The notes: a model not told the origin generated them from the sequence alone. Numbered from the stretch's first letter, positions 1 to 8,949 are shown. The stretch: 64,000 bases of DNA from Xenophilus sp. E41 (GCF_003671765.1 NZ_QPIB01000007.1:441536-505535); one strand, 5' to 3'. Numbers and translations: made by a program.

Positions 1-67
1 GATCGAAATACGCGGAAACCGGGAGTTGGCTCGAGGCCTGCTGCAGTTGAAGACTTAAATCAGACAT
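1..67 (-). CDS. N-terminal fragment of a leftward gene, possibly an aromatic-ring hydroxylase alpha subunit
   Basis: The complement carries an ATG at 67-65 followed by 22 open codons (starting MSDLSLQLQQ) that run off the left edge. The short amphipathic N-terminus, ending SAYFD at the border, resembles the start of Rieske-type ring-hydroxylating dioxygenase alpha subunits that I recall next to xseB in Comamonadaceae. That is recollection, not a database match. The gene is divergent from xseB and would share the 234-bp intergenic region holding the palindrome at 237-254. Only the start is visible, so function is tentative. Confidence 0.45.
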   Translation of the reverse strand, partial: MSDLSLQLQQASSQLPVSAYFD

Positions 68-236
68 GGGTGACCTGACCAAGCCCCCCCACAGGGAGGG
101 AAAAACCAAAATGCCCCGCCTCACTCCTGCGACTGAGCCGGCATCGAAACGGGTGTTCGGGCCGGCATCTCCGCGGAAAAAGTTGCGCCGGCCCACAGGA
201 AAGCAGGCCGGCGCGGGGATGAGAGGGGATTGTACC

Positions 237-254
237 CCGGACATATCTGTCCGG
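237..254. promoter_or_regulatory. Inverted repeat, candidate operator upstream of xseB
   Basis: CCGGACA (237-243) and TGTCCGG (248-254) form a perfect 7-bp inverted repeat with a 4-nt spacer. It lies in the intergenic region between the leftward partial gene and xseB, 48 bp before the xseB start and just upstream of a -10-like TAGAAT (270-275). The size and symmetry suit a dimeric repressor or activator. No matching regulator is encoded in the window. Confidence 0.35.
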
Positions 255-301
255 CCCGGCCCGCCCTTCTAGAATGGCCGGTTTTCACCCACGGTCTTTG
301 C

Positions 302-553
302 ATGCCCAAGGCGCCTTCCTCGTCCCCCGCTTCCGATGCCGCGGCACTGCCCGCCAGCTACGAGGCGGGCCTGCAGGAACTCGAACAGCTCGTCGCCGCG
401 CTGGAGTCCGGCCAGCTGCCGCTGGACCAGCTGCTGGTGAGCTACCAGCGCGGCGCGGCGCTGCTCGCCTTCTGCCGCGACAAGCTCCAGGCCGTGGAAG
501 ACCAGATCAAGGTGCTGGACGCCGGCAGCCTCAAGACATGGTCGGCGCAGTGA
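302..553 (+). CDS. xseB: Exodeoxyribonuclease VII small subunit
   Basis: 83 aa. XseB is the small subunit of exonuclease VII, which degrades single-stranded DNA in both directions together with XseA; it is cytoplasmic. The core [24 protein letters not shown] and the following helix with a conserved YQRG match the family, whose members are usually about 75-85 residues. The start at MPKAPSSS gives family length; an upstream in-frame ATG at 230 would add an unlikely low-complexity extension. It is the first gene of xseB-ispA-dxs, and its stop overlaps the ispA start, so translation is probably coupled. xseA is not nearby, as is common. Confidence 0.95.
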   Translation: MPKAPSSSPASDAAALPASYEAGLQELEQLVAALESGQLPLDQLLVSYQRGAALLAFCRDKLQAVEDQIKVLDAGSLKTWSAQ

Positions 554-1485
554 GCGGCGTGTCGCAGCGCTGGAGCGAGCACCAGCTGGCCGACTGGGCC
601 GAGCCGCAGCTCGCGCGCGTCGAGGCGGCGCTGTCGCGCTGGGTGGGCATCGATGCCCCGGTGCTGCTCGGCGAGGCCATGCGTTATGCGGTGCTCGATG
701 GCGGCAAGCGCCTTCGACCGCTGCTGGTGCTGGCCGCGAGCGAAGCGGTGGCGCCGCTCGCCCCGGCGGGCACCGCCATCGGCGAGGCGGCGCTGCGCGC
801 GGCCTGTGCGGTCGAACTGATCCATGCCTATTCGCTCGTGCACGACGACCTGCCCTGCATGGACAACGACGTGTTGCGCCGTGGCAAGCCCACCGTGCAC
901 GTGAAGTTCGGCGAGGCCGATGCGCTGCTGGCCGGCGACGCGCTGCAGGCGCTGGCCTTCGAACTGCTGGTGCCCGACGAGGCGGACATTCCCGCCACCG
1001 TGCAGGCGCGGCTGGTGCGCCTGCTGACGCGGGCGGCCGGCAGCCAGGGCATGGCCGGCGGCCAGGCCATCGACCTGGCCAGCGTCGGCCGCCGCCTGAG
1101 CGAAGCCGAACTGCGCGAGATGCATCGCCTCAAGACCGGCGCGCTGCTGCAAGGCAGCGTCGAGATGGGCGCGGCCTGCGCGGGCGATCTGCCCGAGCTC
1201 GCGCTGGCCGGCCTGCGCGAGTACGGCGCGGCCATCGGGCTCGCGTTCCAGGTGGTGGACGACATCCTCGACGTCGTCGCCGATTCCCAGACGCTGGGCA
1301 AGACCGCCGGCAAGGACGCCGCGGCCGACAAGCCCACTTATGTGTCGCTGCTCGGCCTCGAAGGTGCACGCGCCAGTGCGCAGCAGCTGCTGGCGCAGGC
1401 GTTGGCCGCACTCGACCGCTCGGCGCTGTCAGACACGGCCGCATTGCGCGCACTCGCCCACATGGTCGTCGACCGCGACCGATAA
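538..1485 (+). CDS. ispA: Farnesyl diphosphate synthase (short-chain polyprenyl synthase)
   Basis: 315 aa. IspA condenses dimethylallyl diphosphate with isopentenyl diphosphate to make geranyl and then farnesyl diphosphate for quinone and undecaprenyl synthesis. The first aspartate-rich motif is at D103-D104-LPCM-D108 and the second, DDILD, at about 241-245; GGKRLRP near the N-terminus is the usual substrate-binding stretch. Length is close to the ~300 aa norm. The ATG at 538 overlaps xseB by 16 bp; an in-frame GTG at 550 that overlaps the xseB stop codon is an equally credible start. It lies between xseB and dxs, the usual proteobacterial arrangement. Confidence 0.96.
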   Translation: MVGAVSGVSQRWSEHQLADWAEPQLARVEAALSRWVGIDAPVLLGEAMRYAVLDGGKRLRPLLVLAASEAVAPLAPAGTAIGEAALRAACAVELIHAYSLVHDDLPCMDNDVLRRGKPTVHVKFGEADALLAGDALQALAFELLVPDEADIPATVQARLVRLLTRAAGSQGMAGGQAIDLASVGRRLSEAELREMHRLKTGALLQGSVEMGAACAGDLPELALAGLREYGAAIGLAFQVVDDILDVVADSQTLGKTAGKDAAADKPTYVSLLGLEGARASAQQLLAQALAALDRSALSDTAALRALAHMVVDRDR

Positions 1486-1495
1486 AAATACCCCG

Positions 1496-3352
1496 ATGGC
1501 CCCACTGCTTCCCGAGATCAACGACCCCGCGGACCTGCGCCAGCTCGATCGCGAACAACTCAAGCAGGTGGCCGACGAGGTCCGCGCCTGCGTGCTCGAC
1601 AACGTCTCGCGCACCGGCGGCCACCTGAGCTCCAACCTGGGCACTGTGGAACTCACGGTGGCGCTGCACTACGTCTTCAACACGCCGGAAGACCGCATCG
1701 TGTGGGACGTGGGCCACCAGACCTACCCGCACAAGATCCTCACCGGCCGGCGCGAGCGCATGCCCACGCTGCGCCAGCTCGGCGGCATCTCGGGCTTTCC
1801 GCAGCGGGCCGAGAGCGTCTACGACACCTTCGGCACCGCGCATTCGTCGACCAGCATCTCGGCGGCGCTGGGCATGGCCATGGCCGCGCACCAGAAGGGC
1901 GAGGACCGCCACGCCATCGCCGTGATCGGCGACGGCGCGATGACCGCCGGCATGGCCTTCGAGGCGATGAACAACGCGGGCGTGAGCGACGACTGCAAGC
2001 TGCTGGTGATCCTCAACGACAACGACATGTCGATCAGCCCGCCGGTGGGCGCGCTCAACCGCTACCTGGCGCAGCTCATGAGCGGCCAGTTCTACGCCGC
2101 TGCCAAGAACGTGGGCAAGAGCGTGCTCAAGGCCGCGCCGCCGCTGTTCGAGCTGGCCAAGCGCTTCGAGCAGCAGGCCAAGGGCATGGTGGTGCCGGCC
2201 ACGCTGTTCGAGAAGTTCGGCTTCAACTACATCGGTCCGATCGACGGCCACGACCTCGATTCGCTCATCCCCACGCTGGAAAACATCAAGCAGCTCAAGG
2301 GCCCGCAGTTCCTGCACGTGGTGACCAAGAAGGGCCAGGGCTACAAGCTGGCCGAGGCCGACCCGGTGGCCTACCACGGCCCGGGCAAGTTCGATCCCTC
2401 GGTGGGCCTGGTCAAGCCGACCACCGCGCCCAAGCAGACCTTCACGCAGGTCTTCGGCCAGTGGCTGTGCGACATGGCGGCGCAGGACGGGCGGCTCGTC
2501 GGCATCACGCCGGCGATGCGCGAGGGCTCGGGCATGGTGGAGTTCCAGCAGCGCTTTCCCGACCGCTACTACGACGTCGGCATTGCCGAGCAGCACGCCG
2601 TCACCTTCGCCGCTGGCTTGGCCTGCGAGGGCCTGAAGCCGGTGGTGGCGATCTACTCCACCTTCCTGCAGCGCGCCTACGACCAGCTGATCCACGACGT
2701 GGCGATCCAGAACCTGCCGGTGGTCTTCGCGCTCGACCGCGCGGGCCTGGTGGGCGCCGACGGCGCGACCCATGCGGGCGCCTACGACATCGCCTTCCTG
2801 CGCTGCATCCCGAACATGAGCCTCGCCTGCCCGGCCGACGAGGCCGAGTGCCGGCAGCTGCTGTCCAGCGCCTATGCGCAGAGCCATCCGGTGGCCGTGC
2901 GCTACCCGCGTGGCGCGGGGGCCGGCGTGACGCCGCCGCTCACGCTCGATGCCCTGCCTTTCGGCAAGGGCGAAGTGCGCCGGCAGGGCCAGCGCATCGC
3001 CATCCTCGCCTTCGGCACGCTCCTGTATCCGGCCCTCGAAGCCGGCGAGGCGCTCGGCGCCACGGTCGCCAACATGCGCTGGGTCAAGCCGCTGGACACG
3101 GAACTGCTGCGCGAGATCGCGAGCACGCACGAGGCGCTGGTCACGGTGGAAGAGGGCGCCGTCATGGGTGGCGCGGGCAGTGCCGTGGCCGAGGCACTGC
3201 AGCAGATGGGCATCGTCAAGCCGCTGCTGCAGCTGGGCCTGCCCGATCGCTTCATCGAGCATGGCGATCCGGCCAAGCTGCTCGCGGCCGCGGGCCTCGA
3301 CGCGGCCGGCATCCGCGCGGCCATCGAAACGCGCTTCGGCACGCCGCCCTGA
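1496..3352 (+). CDS. dxs: 1-deoxy-D-xylulose-5-phosphate synthase
   Basis: 618 aa, against about 620 in E. coli. Dxs condenses pyruvate and glyceraldehyde 3-phosphate, using thiamine diphosphate and Mg2+, in the first step of the MEP isoprenoid pathway; it also feeds thiamine and pyridoxal synthesis. The thiamine-diphosphate motif begins GDGAMTAG at about residue 145 and continues to the NN pair. The catalytic Glu lies in AEQHAVTF at about residue 365. The transketolase-like N-terminal, pyrimidine-binding and C-terminal domains are all present. The start lies 10 bp after the ispA stop, consistent with co-transcription of two consecutive isoprenoid steps. Confidence 0.98.
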   Translation: MAPLLPEINDPADLRQLDREQLKQVADEVRACVLDNVSRTGGHLSSNLGTVELTVALHYVFNTPEDRIVWDVGHQTYPHKILTGRRERMPTLRQLGGISGFPQRAESVYDTFGTAHSSTSISAALGMAMAAHQKGEDRHAIAVIGDGAMTAGMAFEAMNNAGVSDDCKLLVILNDNDMSISPPVGALNRYLAQLMSGQFYAAAKNVGKSVLKAAPPLFELAKRFEQQAKGMVVPATLFEKFGFNYIGPIDGHDLDSLIPTLENIKQLKGPQFLHVVTKKGQGYKLAEADPVAYHGPGKFDPSVGLVKPTTAPKQTFTQVFGQWLCDMAAQDGRLVGITPAMREGSGMVEFQQRFPDRYYDVGIAEQHAVTFAAGLACEGLKPVVAIYSTFLQRAYDQLIHDVAIQNLPVVFALDRAGLVGADGATHAGAYDIAFLRCIPNMSLACPADEAECRQLLSSAYAQSHPVAVRYPRGAGAGVTPPLTLDALPFGKGEVRRQGQRIAILAFGTLLYPALEAGEALGATVANMRWVKPLDTELLREIASTHEALVTVEEGAVMGGAGSAVAEALQQMGIVKPLLQLGLPDRFIEHGDPAKLLAAAGLDAAGIRAAIETRFGTPP

Positions 3353-3364
3353 GCCGCGCCGCGG

Positions 3365-3610
3365 CTACTGCTTGCGCTGCACGAAGAGGTTGCGCTTCGC
3401 GTCCTCGGGGTAGGCGAAGGTCACGCTGCCGTTGCGCACCGTGCCCATCACCAGCATGTTCTGCGTCAGCGCGTCGTGGTCGGCGCTGCTGAAGGGGCGC
3501 TCGTAGCTGGTCACCACGCCGTAGTGCGTGCGCTTCGGGTTCTCCAGCGAAGCGTTGATCGCCGGCCCGTCGCAGAAAAGCGCCACCAGGGCACGGGTGC
3601 GCAAGCGCAT
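3365..3610 (-). CDS. Small conserved-looking hypothetical protein
   Basis: 81 aa with no function that I recognise. The sequence contains NPKRTHYGVVTSYERPF and ends in a basic NLFVQRKQ; there is no signal peptide or membrane segment. Codon use is typical of the window, and a plausible AG-rich ribosome site (AGGGGGAC) precedes the ATG at 3610. It converges on dxs and diverges from the TRAP genes, so it is a single-gene unit. It could be a small regulatory or stress protein, but nothing in the sequence proves that. Moderate confidence that it is real. Confidence 0.55.
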   Translation of the reverse strand: MRLRTRALVALFCDGPAINASLENPKRTHYGVVTSYERPFSSADHDALTQNMLVMGTVRNGSVTFAYPEDAKRNLFVQRKQ

Positions 3611-3676
3611 GAAAGTCCCCCTGAAGATGCCCGAAACAAATCGTCAGCGTAGGGCGTTTGCGCGGGCGGACGGGGC

Positions 3677-3698
3677 GGGTTTTCCGCAGGGAAAACCC
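3677..3698. promoter_or_regulatory. Perfect 9-bp inverted repeat in a divergent intergenic region
   Basis: GGGTTTTCC (3677-3685) and GGAAAACCC (3690-3698) are separated by 4 nt. It lies between the small hypothetical gene and the TRAP binding-protein gene, just upstream of the -10-like TACAAT at 3725-3730. No long T-run follows, so an operator is more likely than a terminator. Confidence 0.35.
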
Positions 3699-3748
3699 GA
3701 AACGGAGGCCAGAAAACGCCTTCTTACAATCGCGCGGCTTTCGTCGAC

Positions 3749-3778
3749 AACGCGGCCACGAGCCGCGTTCGTTTTTTT
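3749..3778 (+). terminator. Terminator-like hairpin in the leader of the TRAP gene (possible attenuator)
   Basis: An 8-bp stem AACGCGGC/GCCGCGTT with loop CACGA is followed by CG and seven T residues. It lies between the -10-like TACAAT (3725-3730) and the ATG at 3800, so transcription from that promoter would cross it before reaching the gene. It may terminate readthrough or act as an attenuator. Confidence 0.5.
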
Positions 3779-3799
3779 CATCTGCTCTCGGAGTTCTCA

Positions 3800-4889
3800 A
3801 TGGATCGTCGTTCCCTCATCAAGAATGCCGGCATGGCCGGTGTGCTGGCTGCCGGCATAGCACCCGCCGTGCATGCGCAGGCCGCCGTACGCTGGCGCCT
3901 GGCGCCTGGCGTCCAGCTTCCCGCGTTCGCTGGACACGATCTTCGGCAGTGCCGAGATGCTGTCGAAGACCGTCAAGGCCCTGTCCGGCGGCAAGTTCGA
4001 GATCACGGTGCACCCCGCCGGCGAACTGATGCCGGCGTTCGGCGTGGTCGACGCACTGCAGGGCGACAACATCGAGATGGCCCAATCGGCCGCGTACTAC
4101 TTCACCGGCAAGGACCCGATCTTCGCCTTCAGCTGCGCCGTGCCCTTCGGCCTGACCGCGCGCCAGAACACCGCGTGGAAGGACTACGGCAACGGCCGCA
4201 AGCTGCTCGACGCCTTCTTTGCGAAGTACAACTTCCGCACCGCCAGCGCCGGCAACACCGGCACGCAGATGGGCGGCTGGTATCGCAAGGAAATCAAGAC
4301 CGTGGCCGACCTCAAGGGCCTGAAGATGCGCATGGGCGGCGGCGTGTTCGGCGAAGGCATGGCCAAGCTGGGCGTGGTGTCGCAGAACATGCCCGCCGGT
4401 GACGTGTACCAGGCGCTCGAAAAGGGCACGCTGGATGCGGCCGAGTTCGTCGGCCCCTACGACGATGCCAAGCTGGGCTTCAACAAGGTCGCGCCTTACT
4501 ACTACTACCCCGGCTGGTGGGAAGGTTGCGCCGACCTCGAGTTCTTCATCAACCTGAAGAAGTTCAACGCACTGTCGGACGAGAACAAGGCCATCCTGAA
4601 CGCCGCGATGGCCGTGGCCGCCACCGACATGACCGCCAAGTACGACGCCTACAACCCCATCGCGCTGAAGAAGCTGGTGGCCGAAGGCACGAAGCTGGTG
4701 GCCTTCCCCAAGGCCGTGATCGACGCCGGCTTCAAGTCCTGCATGGAAGTGTTCGCCGAGCACGAGGCCAAGTCGCCCGAGTTCAAGAAGATCCACCAGG
4801 ACATGCGCGCCTTCCAGCGCGACCAGATCCTTTGGAACCGCTTCTCCGAATTCCCGTTCAACCAGTACATGAACGGCGTGAAGATCTGA
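3800..4889 (+). pseudogene. TRAP transporter periplasmic binding protein, TakP-like, frameshifted by a 7-bp tandem duplication
   Basis: TRAP binding proteins capture carboxylates in the periplasm for a DctQ/DctM permease. The ATG at 3800 (ribosome site CGGAG) opens a 27-residue signal peptide MDRRSLIKNA...VHAQ followed by AAVRWRLA, after which the frame is lost. The rest of the protein (SSFPRSLDTIFGSAEMLSK to NQYMNGVKI) is in the +1 frame up to 4889. The cause is visible: TGGCGCC at 3893-3899 is repeated at 3900-3906 and followed by TGGCG. Removing 7 bp restores a 360-residue protein of family length. The RWRLASSFP...LDTIFG start resembles TakP-type keto-acid binders. An internal ATG at 3873 could express it without a signal peptide. 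Mutation, phase variation or a sequence error are all possible. Confidence 0.85.
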
Positions 4890-4910
4890 TCTTCGAGCGC
4901 AATTAAAAAA

Positions 4911-4940
4911 GCCCCGCGGCCTGTGCCGCGGGGCTTTTTT
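4911..4940. terminator. Strong bidirectional intrinsic terminator
   Basis: The 10-bp perfect stem GCCCCGCGGC/GCCGCGGGGC with loop CTGT is followed by TTTTTT on the plus strand and preceded by AAAAAA, which gives a T-run on the minus strand. It lies between the convergent TRAP binding-protein and dctM genes and should serve both. Confidence 0.93.
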
Positions 4941-4953
4941 CATTGGTGGGCGC

Positions 4954-6786
4954 TCAAGGCTTCTTCTGCTTGAGCGCGTCCTGCATCGCCTTCATGGGGT
5001 CGTCGTCCGCCGCGGCAGGCGCCTCGGGCGCAGGTGCCGTCTCGGCGGGGGAGGACGGGGCGCCGTTGCCAGGCTCGGCAGGTTTCTCGTCGGCGCCGTA
5101 GCCACCATCGGAGCCGTAGCCTTCGCTGCTGCTTTCGGGCTGCAGGCCCTCGCGCATCTGCTCGCCCACGGCCTTGAGGTCATAGGCCTGCGCCTTGTCC
5201 AGGCTGCCCGTCACGAGGTTGGGGAAGGCGATCATGACGCCGACCATGAACAGCTGGATCAACAGGAACGGGATGGCGCCCTTGTAGATTTGCATGGTGG
5301 TGACCGGGTCCATCACCTTGTTGGTCACGCGGTCCACATAGGGCTTGTTGGGCGCCACCGAGCGCAGGAAGAACAGCGCGAAGCCGAAGGGCGGATGCAT
5401 GAACGAGGTCTGCATGTTCATGGCCAGCAGCACGCCGAACCAGATCAGGTCGATGCCCAGCTTGTGGGCCACCGGCGCGAGCAGCGGCACGACGATGAAC
5501 GACAGTTCGAAGTAGTCCAGGAAGAACGCCAGCACGAACACCAGCAGGTTCACGAAGATCAGGAACCCGACCTGTCCGCCGGGCAGGCTCGACAGCAGGT
5601 GCTCCACCCAGATCGGGCCGTCCGCGGCCTGGAACACCAGGCCGAAGACGGTGGCGCCGATCAGGATGAACATCACGAAGCTGCCCAGCTTGGTCGTCGT
5701 CGCCAACGCCTGCTTGAGCAGCGCCATGTTCAGACGTCCGCGGGCAAAGGCCATGATGAGTGCGCCGATGGCGCCCATGGCCCCGCCTTCCGTCGGCGTG
5801 GCCACGCCCAGGAAGATGGTGCCCAGCACCAGGAAGATCAGCAGCAGCGGAGGAATCAGCACGAAGGTCACGCGCTCGGCCAGCCGCGACAGCAGGCCCA
5901 GCCCGGTGAACTTGTTGACCAGCGCGATCAGCAGGGCGACGGTCGCGCCGCCGCACATCGCGACCACGATCTTCTCGTCGGTGGCGACGCTGGTGACTTG
6001 CTCGCCCAGCCACCAGGTGTGCACCTCGGCCATGTGCCGCGCGAGGAAGGCCGACACCAGGAAGGAGATCACCGTCAGCGCCAGCAGCGAGGGATAGCCG
6101 CCGCTGCCGTTGGGTTCGCGGTAGATGCGTGCTTCCGGCGGCAGGGCCGGCACGCTCTTGGGCTTGAAGATCGCCAGGACGGCGATGTAGGCCACGTAGC
6201 AGCCGACCAGCATGAAGGCCGGCACGAAGGCGCCCTTGTACATGTCGCCGACGCTGCGGCCGAGCTGGTCGGCCATGATGATCAGCACCAGCGAGGGCGG
6301 AATGATCTGCGCCAGCGTGCCGGAGGCCGCGATCACGCCGCTGGTGAACTTCCGGTCGTAGCCGTAGCGCAGCATGATCGGCAGCGAGATCAGGCCCATG
6401 GAGATCACGGACGCCGCCACCACGCCGGTGGTGGCCGCCAGCAGCGCGCCCACGAACACCACGGCCAGCGCCAGGCCGCCGCGCATCGGGCCGAACACCT
6501 GGCCGACCGTGTCGAGCAGGTCCTCGGCCATGCCGCTGCGTTCGAGGATCAGGCCCATCAGGGTGAAGAAGGGCACGGCCAGCAGCGTGTCGTTGGCCAT
6601 GATGCCGATCAGCCGCTGCGGCAGCCAGGCCAGCACCGACGAGGGGAACACGCCGAGCTCGATGCCGATGATGCCGAAGGTCAGGCCGCAGGCGCCCAGG
6701 CTGAAGGCCACCGGAAAGCCCAGCAGCAGAAAACAGATCAGCCCCGCGAACATGATCGGGGCGAAGTTGGCGGTGATGAATTCCAT
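4954..6786 (-). CDS. TRAP transporter large permease, DctM family
   Basis: 610 aa inner-membrane protein that forms the main transport channel of a TRAP system, driven by a sodium or proton gradient. It begins with a typical MEFITANFAPIMFAGLICFLLLGFPVAFSLG helix and has more than ten hydrophobic segments. It is longer than the ~430 aa norm because of a central insertion (about residues 225-300) and an acidic, Pro/Ala/Gly-rich cytoplasmic tail (about residues 540-610). Large DctM proteins of this kind accompany TakP-type binding proteins. It lies downstream of dctQ with an 18-bp gap and converges on the frameshifted binding-protein gene, its likely partner. Substrate is inferred, not shown. 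Confidence 0.93.
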   Translation of the reverse strand: MEFITANFAPIMFAGLICFLLLGFPVAFSLGACGLTFGIIGIELGVFPSSVLAWLPQRLIGIMANDTLLAVPFFTLMGLILERSGMAEDLLDTVGQVFGPMRGGLALAVVFVGALLAATTGVVAASVISMGLISLPIMLRYGYDRKFTSGVIAASGTLAQIIPPSLVLIIMADQLGRSVGDMYKGAFVPAFMLVGCYVAYIAVLAIFKPKSVPALPPEARIYREPNGSGGYPSLLALTVISFLVSAFLARHMAEVHTWWLGEQVTSVATDEKIVVAMCGGATVALLIALVNKFTGLGLLSRLAERVTFVLIPPLLLIFLVLGTIFLGVATPTEGGAMGAIGALIMAFARGRLNMALLKQALATTTKLGSFVMFILIGATVFGLVFQAADGPIWVEHLLSSLPGGQVGFLIFVNLLVFVLAFFLDYFELSFIVVPLLAPVAHKLGIDLIWFGVLLAMNMQTSFMHPPFGFALFFLRSVAPNKPYVDRVTNKVMDPVTTMQIYKGAIPFLLIQLFMVGVMIAFPNLVTGSLDKAQAYDLKAVGEQMREGLQPESSSEGYGSDGGYGADEKPAEPGNGAPSSPAETAPAPEAPAAADDDPMKAMQDALKQKKP

Positions 6787-6804
6787 CGAACGGTGCTCCG
6801 GCGG

Positions 6805-7416
6805 TCAGGGGGCAGGGACGGCGCCGGCGGCCTTGGCGGCCTCGCGTTCGCGCAGGATCTCGGCCAGCTCTTCCTCTGCGCTCTTCTCGCCCACCTTGAG
6901 GTTCGGATCGGGCCCGTCGCCGGTCAGGAAGGCGATGCGCTTGATCAGTTCCGACCAGCCCTGGATCATGAGCAGCGTGAAACCCACCGGCAGTGCCAGC
7001 CACACCGGCCAGCGGATCAGCCCGCCCGGGTTGCCCGACATCTCGCCCGTGGCGTACATCTGCCGGGTCATGGGGACGGTGTAGTACAGCACCAGCAGGC
7101 ACAGCGGCGTGAGGAACAGCGCGAAGCCGACGATGTCGATCCAGATCTGCGCCTTCTTGGGCAGCCTACTGTTCAGCACGTCGATGCGCACATGCTCGCG
7201 GTTGAGCAGCGTGAAGCCCGCGGCCACCAGGAAAGACCAGGCGAAGAGGTACCACTGGACTTCGAGGTAGGCGTTGGAACTGGTGTTGAACACCTTGCGG
7301 ACCACGGCGTTGATCGCGCTGATGGCGGTGGACGCCAGGATCAGCCAGATCACCCACTTGCCCACCTGGGCGTTGAGCCAGTCGATGGCCCGCGAAAGCT
7401 TGAGCAAGCCTTGCAT
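6805..7416 (-). CDS. TRAP transporter small permease, DctQ family
   Basis: 203 aa with four predicted membrane helices (WVIWLILASTAISAIN; the YLFAWSFLVAAGFTL region with the REHVRID motif; IVGFALFLTPLCLLVLYY; WLALPVGFTLLMIQG). The REHVRID stretch is typical of DctQ. The charged C-terminal extension of about 45 residues is longer than usual. The start at MQGLLK is preceded by GGAGAAG at good spacing; a further upstream ATG would lack this. It is the first gene of a dctQ-dctM operon, with the binding protein encoded convergently. Confidence 0.92.
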   Translation of the reverse strand: MQGLLKLSRAIDWLNAQVGKWVIWLILASTAISAINAVVRKVFNTSSNAYLEVQWYLFAWSFLVAAGFTLLNREHVRIDVLNSRLPKKAQIWIDIVGFALFLTPLCLLVLYYTVPMTRQMYATGEMSGNPGGLIRWPVWLALPVGFTLLMIQGWSELIKRIAFLTGDGPDPNLKVGEKSAEEELAEILREREAAKAAGAVPAP

Positions 7417-7598
7417 GTCTTCTCCATTTTTGAATTGGGCCTCCGGATACGAACACACCCGACATGCCGGCGTTGTGCGCCAACGGGTCGGGTGCGTGAG
7501 GCGCCGCGGATTTTACGGGCGCCGGCCTGTGCTCCCGACGGGGTGTACCCGGAGCCATCGGGGGCCCTGCGGGCGGGGCGCGCCGCCATAATCGATCG

Positions 7599-8879
7599 AT
7601 GGCCGAGACCCCCGGCACACCGCTGCCCACCGCCTCACGCCTGCCGGCGTCGATCGATTCGCCCGACATGCGCCGCGCCGGCCGCGAGCTGCTGTCGCTC
7701 GCGCTGATCGACGCGCGCAACCACACACTGCACCTGCTGTCGTTGTACGAGGCCGCGCTCGCGTCGCCCGAGCTCGAGCTGCCGTCGCCGCCGCCGGCCG
7801 ACGTGGTGCCACCGCGCTGGCTGGCGGGCCACATCGGCTGGTTCGCCGAGTACTGGATCGCACGCAACACGCAGCGCGCGCTGGGCGTGGACTGCCCCGC
7901 GCGGCCCACGCGCCTGGCGGCCATCGATCCAGGCGCCGATGCGGCCTGGGAGCGTCCGCCCGCCCACGAGGTGCGAGCCTTGCCCGGCATGGCCGACACG
8001 CGCGCCTACCTGCTCGAGACGCTGGAGAGCACGCTCGAACTGCTCGAGCACGCCGCCGAGACCGATGCGGGGCTGTACTTCTATCGCCTCGCGCTGCTCC
8101 ACGAAGACCTGCGCGGCGAGCAGCTGATCGTGATGGCGCAGAGCCTGGGCCTGGCCATCGGTGCCGAGCTGCCGCCGCCGGGCACCACGCGGGCGCCGCT
8201 GGTCGTGCCCGGCACGCGCTGGACGCTCGGCGCGGCCGATGCGCCGGGCCTGCACCTGGCGCAGGAAACGGGCGCGCAGCCGATGGAGGTGCCCGAGTTC
8301 GAGATCGACGCCCAGCCCGTCACCTGGCAGCAGTTCTGCGAGTTCGTCGACGACGGCGGCTACGACCGCGAGGAACTCTGGGCGCCCGCCGGCTGGGCAT
8401 GGACCCAGGCCGAAGGCCGCCGGGCGCCGCGGCATGTCGAACAGATCGGCCTGGGCCACGGCGGTGGCGGCGGGTCGGTGCTGCAGCAGCGCTTCGGCGC
8501 CACCGTGCGCGCCGCGGGGCAGCAGAGCGCGATGCATGTGAGCTGGTGGGAGGCGGACGCATGGGCGCGCTGGGCCGGCCGACGCCTGGCCACCGAAGTG
8601 GAGTGGGAGATCGCCGCCCACAGCGCGGCACGGCGAGGCTTTCGCTGGGGCGAAGTGCAGGAATGGACCGCCGGCACCCTGCGCCCCTGGTCCGGTCAGC
8701 GCCCCGACCCATGGAGCGCCGGCACCGACTTCGACCCGGGCCCCGCCTGGGGCCAGTCGCGCGTGCTGCGCGGCGCCTCCTTCGCGACGCGTGCGCGCAT
8801 GCGCGCCCTGCGCTGGCGCGGCTTCGCGATGCCCGGTCGCGACGACGGCTTCTTCGGCTTCCGCACCTGCGCCCTGTGA
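7599..8879 (+). CDS. EgtB/SenA-like nonheme-iron sulfoxide (selenoxide) synthase family protein with an altered metal site
   Basis: 426 aa. A DinB_2-type helical domain (about 25-185) is followed by an FGE-sulfatase domain (about 195-426, ending FFGFRTCAL). This is the architecture of EgtB (ergothioneine) and SenA (selenoneine) enzymes, which join a sulfur or selenium donor to trimethylhistidine with O2. H78 in GHIGWFAEYW fits the first iron ligand. The canonical HX3HXE motif reads H168-EDL-R172-G-E174, so the third His ligand is Arg (codon CGC at 8112-8114, one base from CAC). No egtD, senB or senC neighbour is present in the window. No Shine-Dalgarno precedes the ATG, and a CATAAT lies 7 nt upstream, so the mRNA may be leaderless. 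It could have lost or changed activity. Confidence 0.85.
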   Translation: MAETPGTPLPTASRLPASIDSPDMRRAGRELLSLALIDARNHTLHLLSLYEAALASPELELPSPPPADVVPPRWLAGHIGWFAEYWIARNTQRALGVDCPARPTRLAAIDPGADAAWERPPAHEVRALPGMADTRAYLLETLESTLELLEHAAETDAGLYFYRLALLHEDLRGEQLIVMAQSLGLAIGAELPPPGTTRAPLVVPGTRWTLGAADAPGLHLAQETGAQPMEVPEFEIDAQPVTWQQFCEFVDDGGYDREELWAPAGWAWTQAEGRRAPRHVEQIGLGHGGGGGSVLQQRFGATVRAAGQQSAMHVSWWEADAWARWAGRRLATEVEWEIAAHSAARRGFRWGEVQEWTAGTLRPWSGQRPDPWSAGTDFDPGPAWGQSRVLRGASFATRARMRALRWRGFAMPGRDDGFFGFRTCAL

Positions 8880-8886
8880 CCGAGGT

Positions 8887-8949
8887 GCTATCGAATCGAT
8901 AGCTTGCAGCCAAAGCAGGACGGGCGCTGCAGCCCGATCTCTTCAAAAT
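8887..8949 (+). repeat. Dispersed Comamonadaceae-type repeat, copy 1
   Basis: The perfect palindrome GCTATCGAATCGATAGC (8887-8903) is followed 14 nt later by GGACGGGCGCTGCAGCC and a T/A-rich end. It begins 8 bp after the EgtB/SenA-like stop codon and could act as its 3' hairpin. It shares this layout with seven other copies in the window. Confidence 0.8.

Noticed and set aside
121-309. 62-codon leftward frame before xseB
   Set aside because: It overlaps the palindrome and the xseB promoter region, has no ribosome site and a Pro/Arg/Ala-rich composition.
1130-3262. Long open frame opposite dxs (710 codons)
   Set aside because: It is a mirror of dxs in GC-rich DNA. Its composition is His/Arg/Ala/Gly-rich and resembles no protein, whereas dxs has all its motifs.
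5290-7707. Long rightward open frame of 805 codons over the TRAP permease genes
   Set aside because: It is rich in His, Arg and Gln and has no domains. The leftward DctM and DctQ frames have clear membrane helices and ribosome sites.
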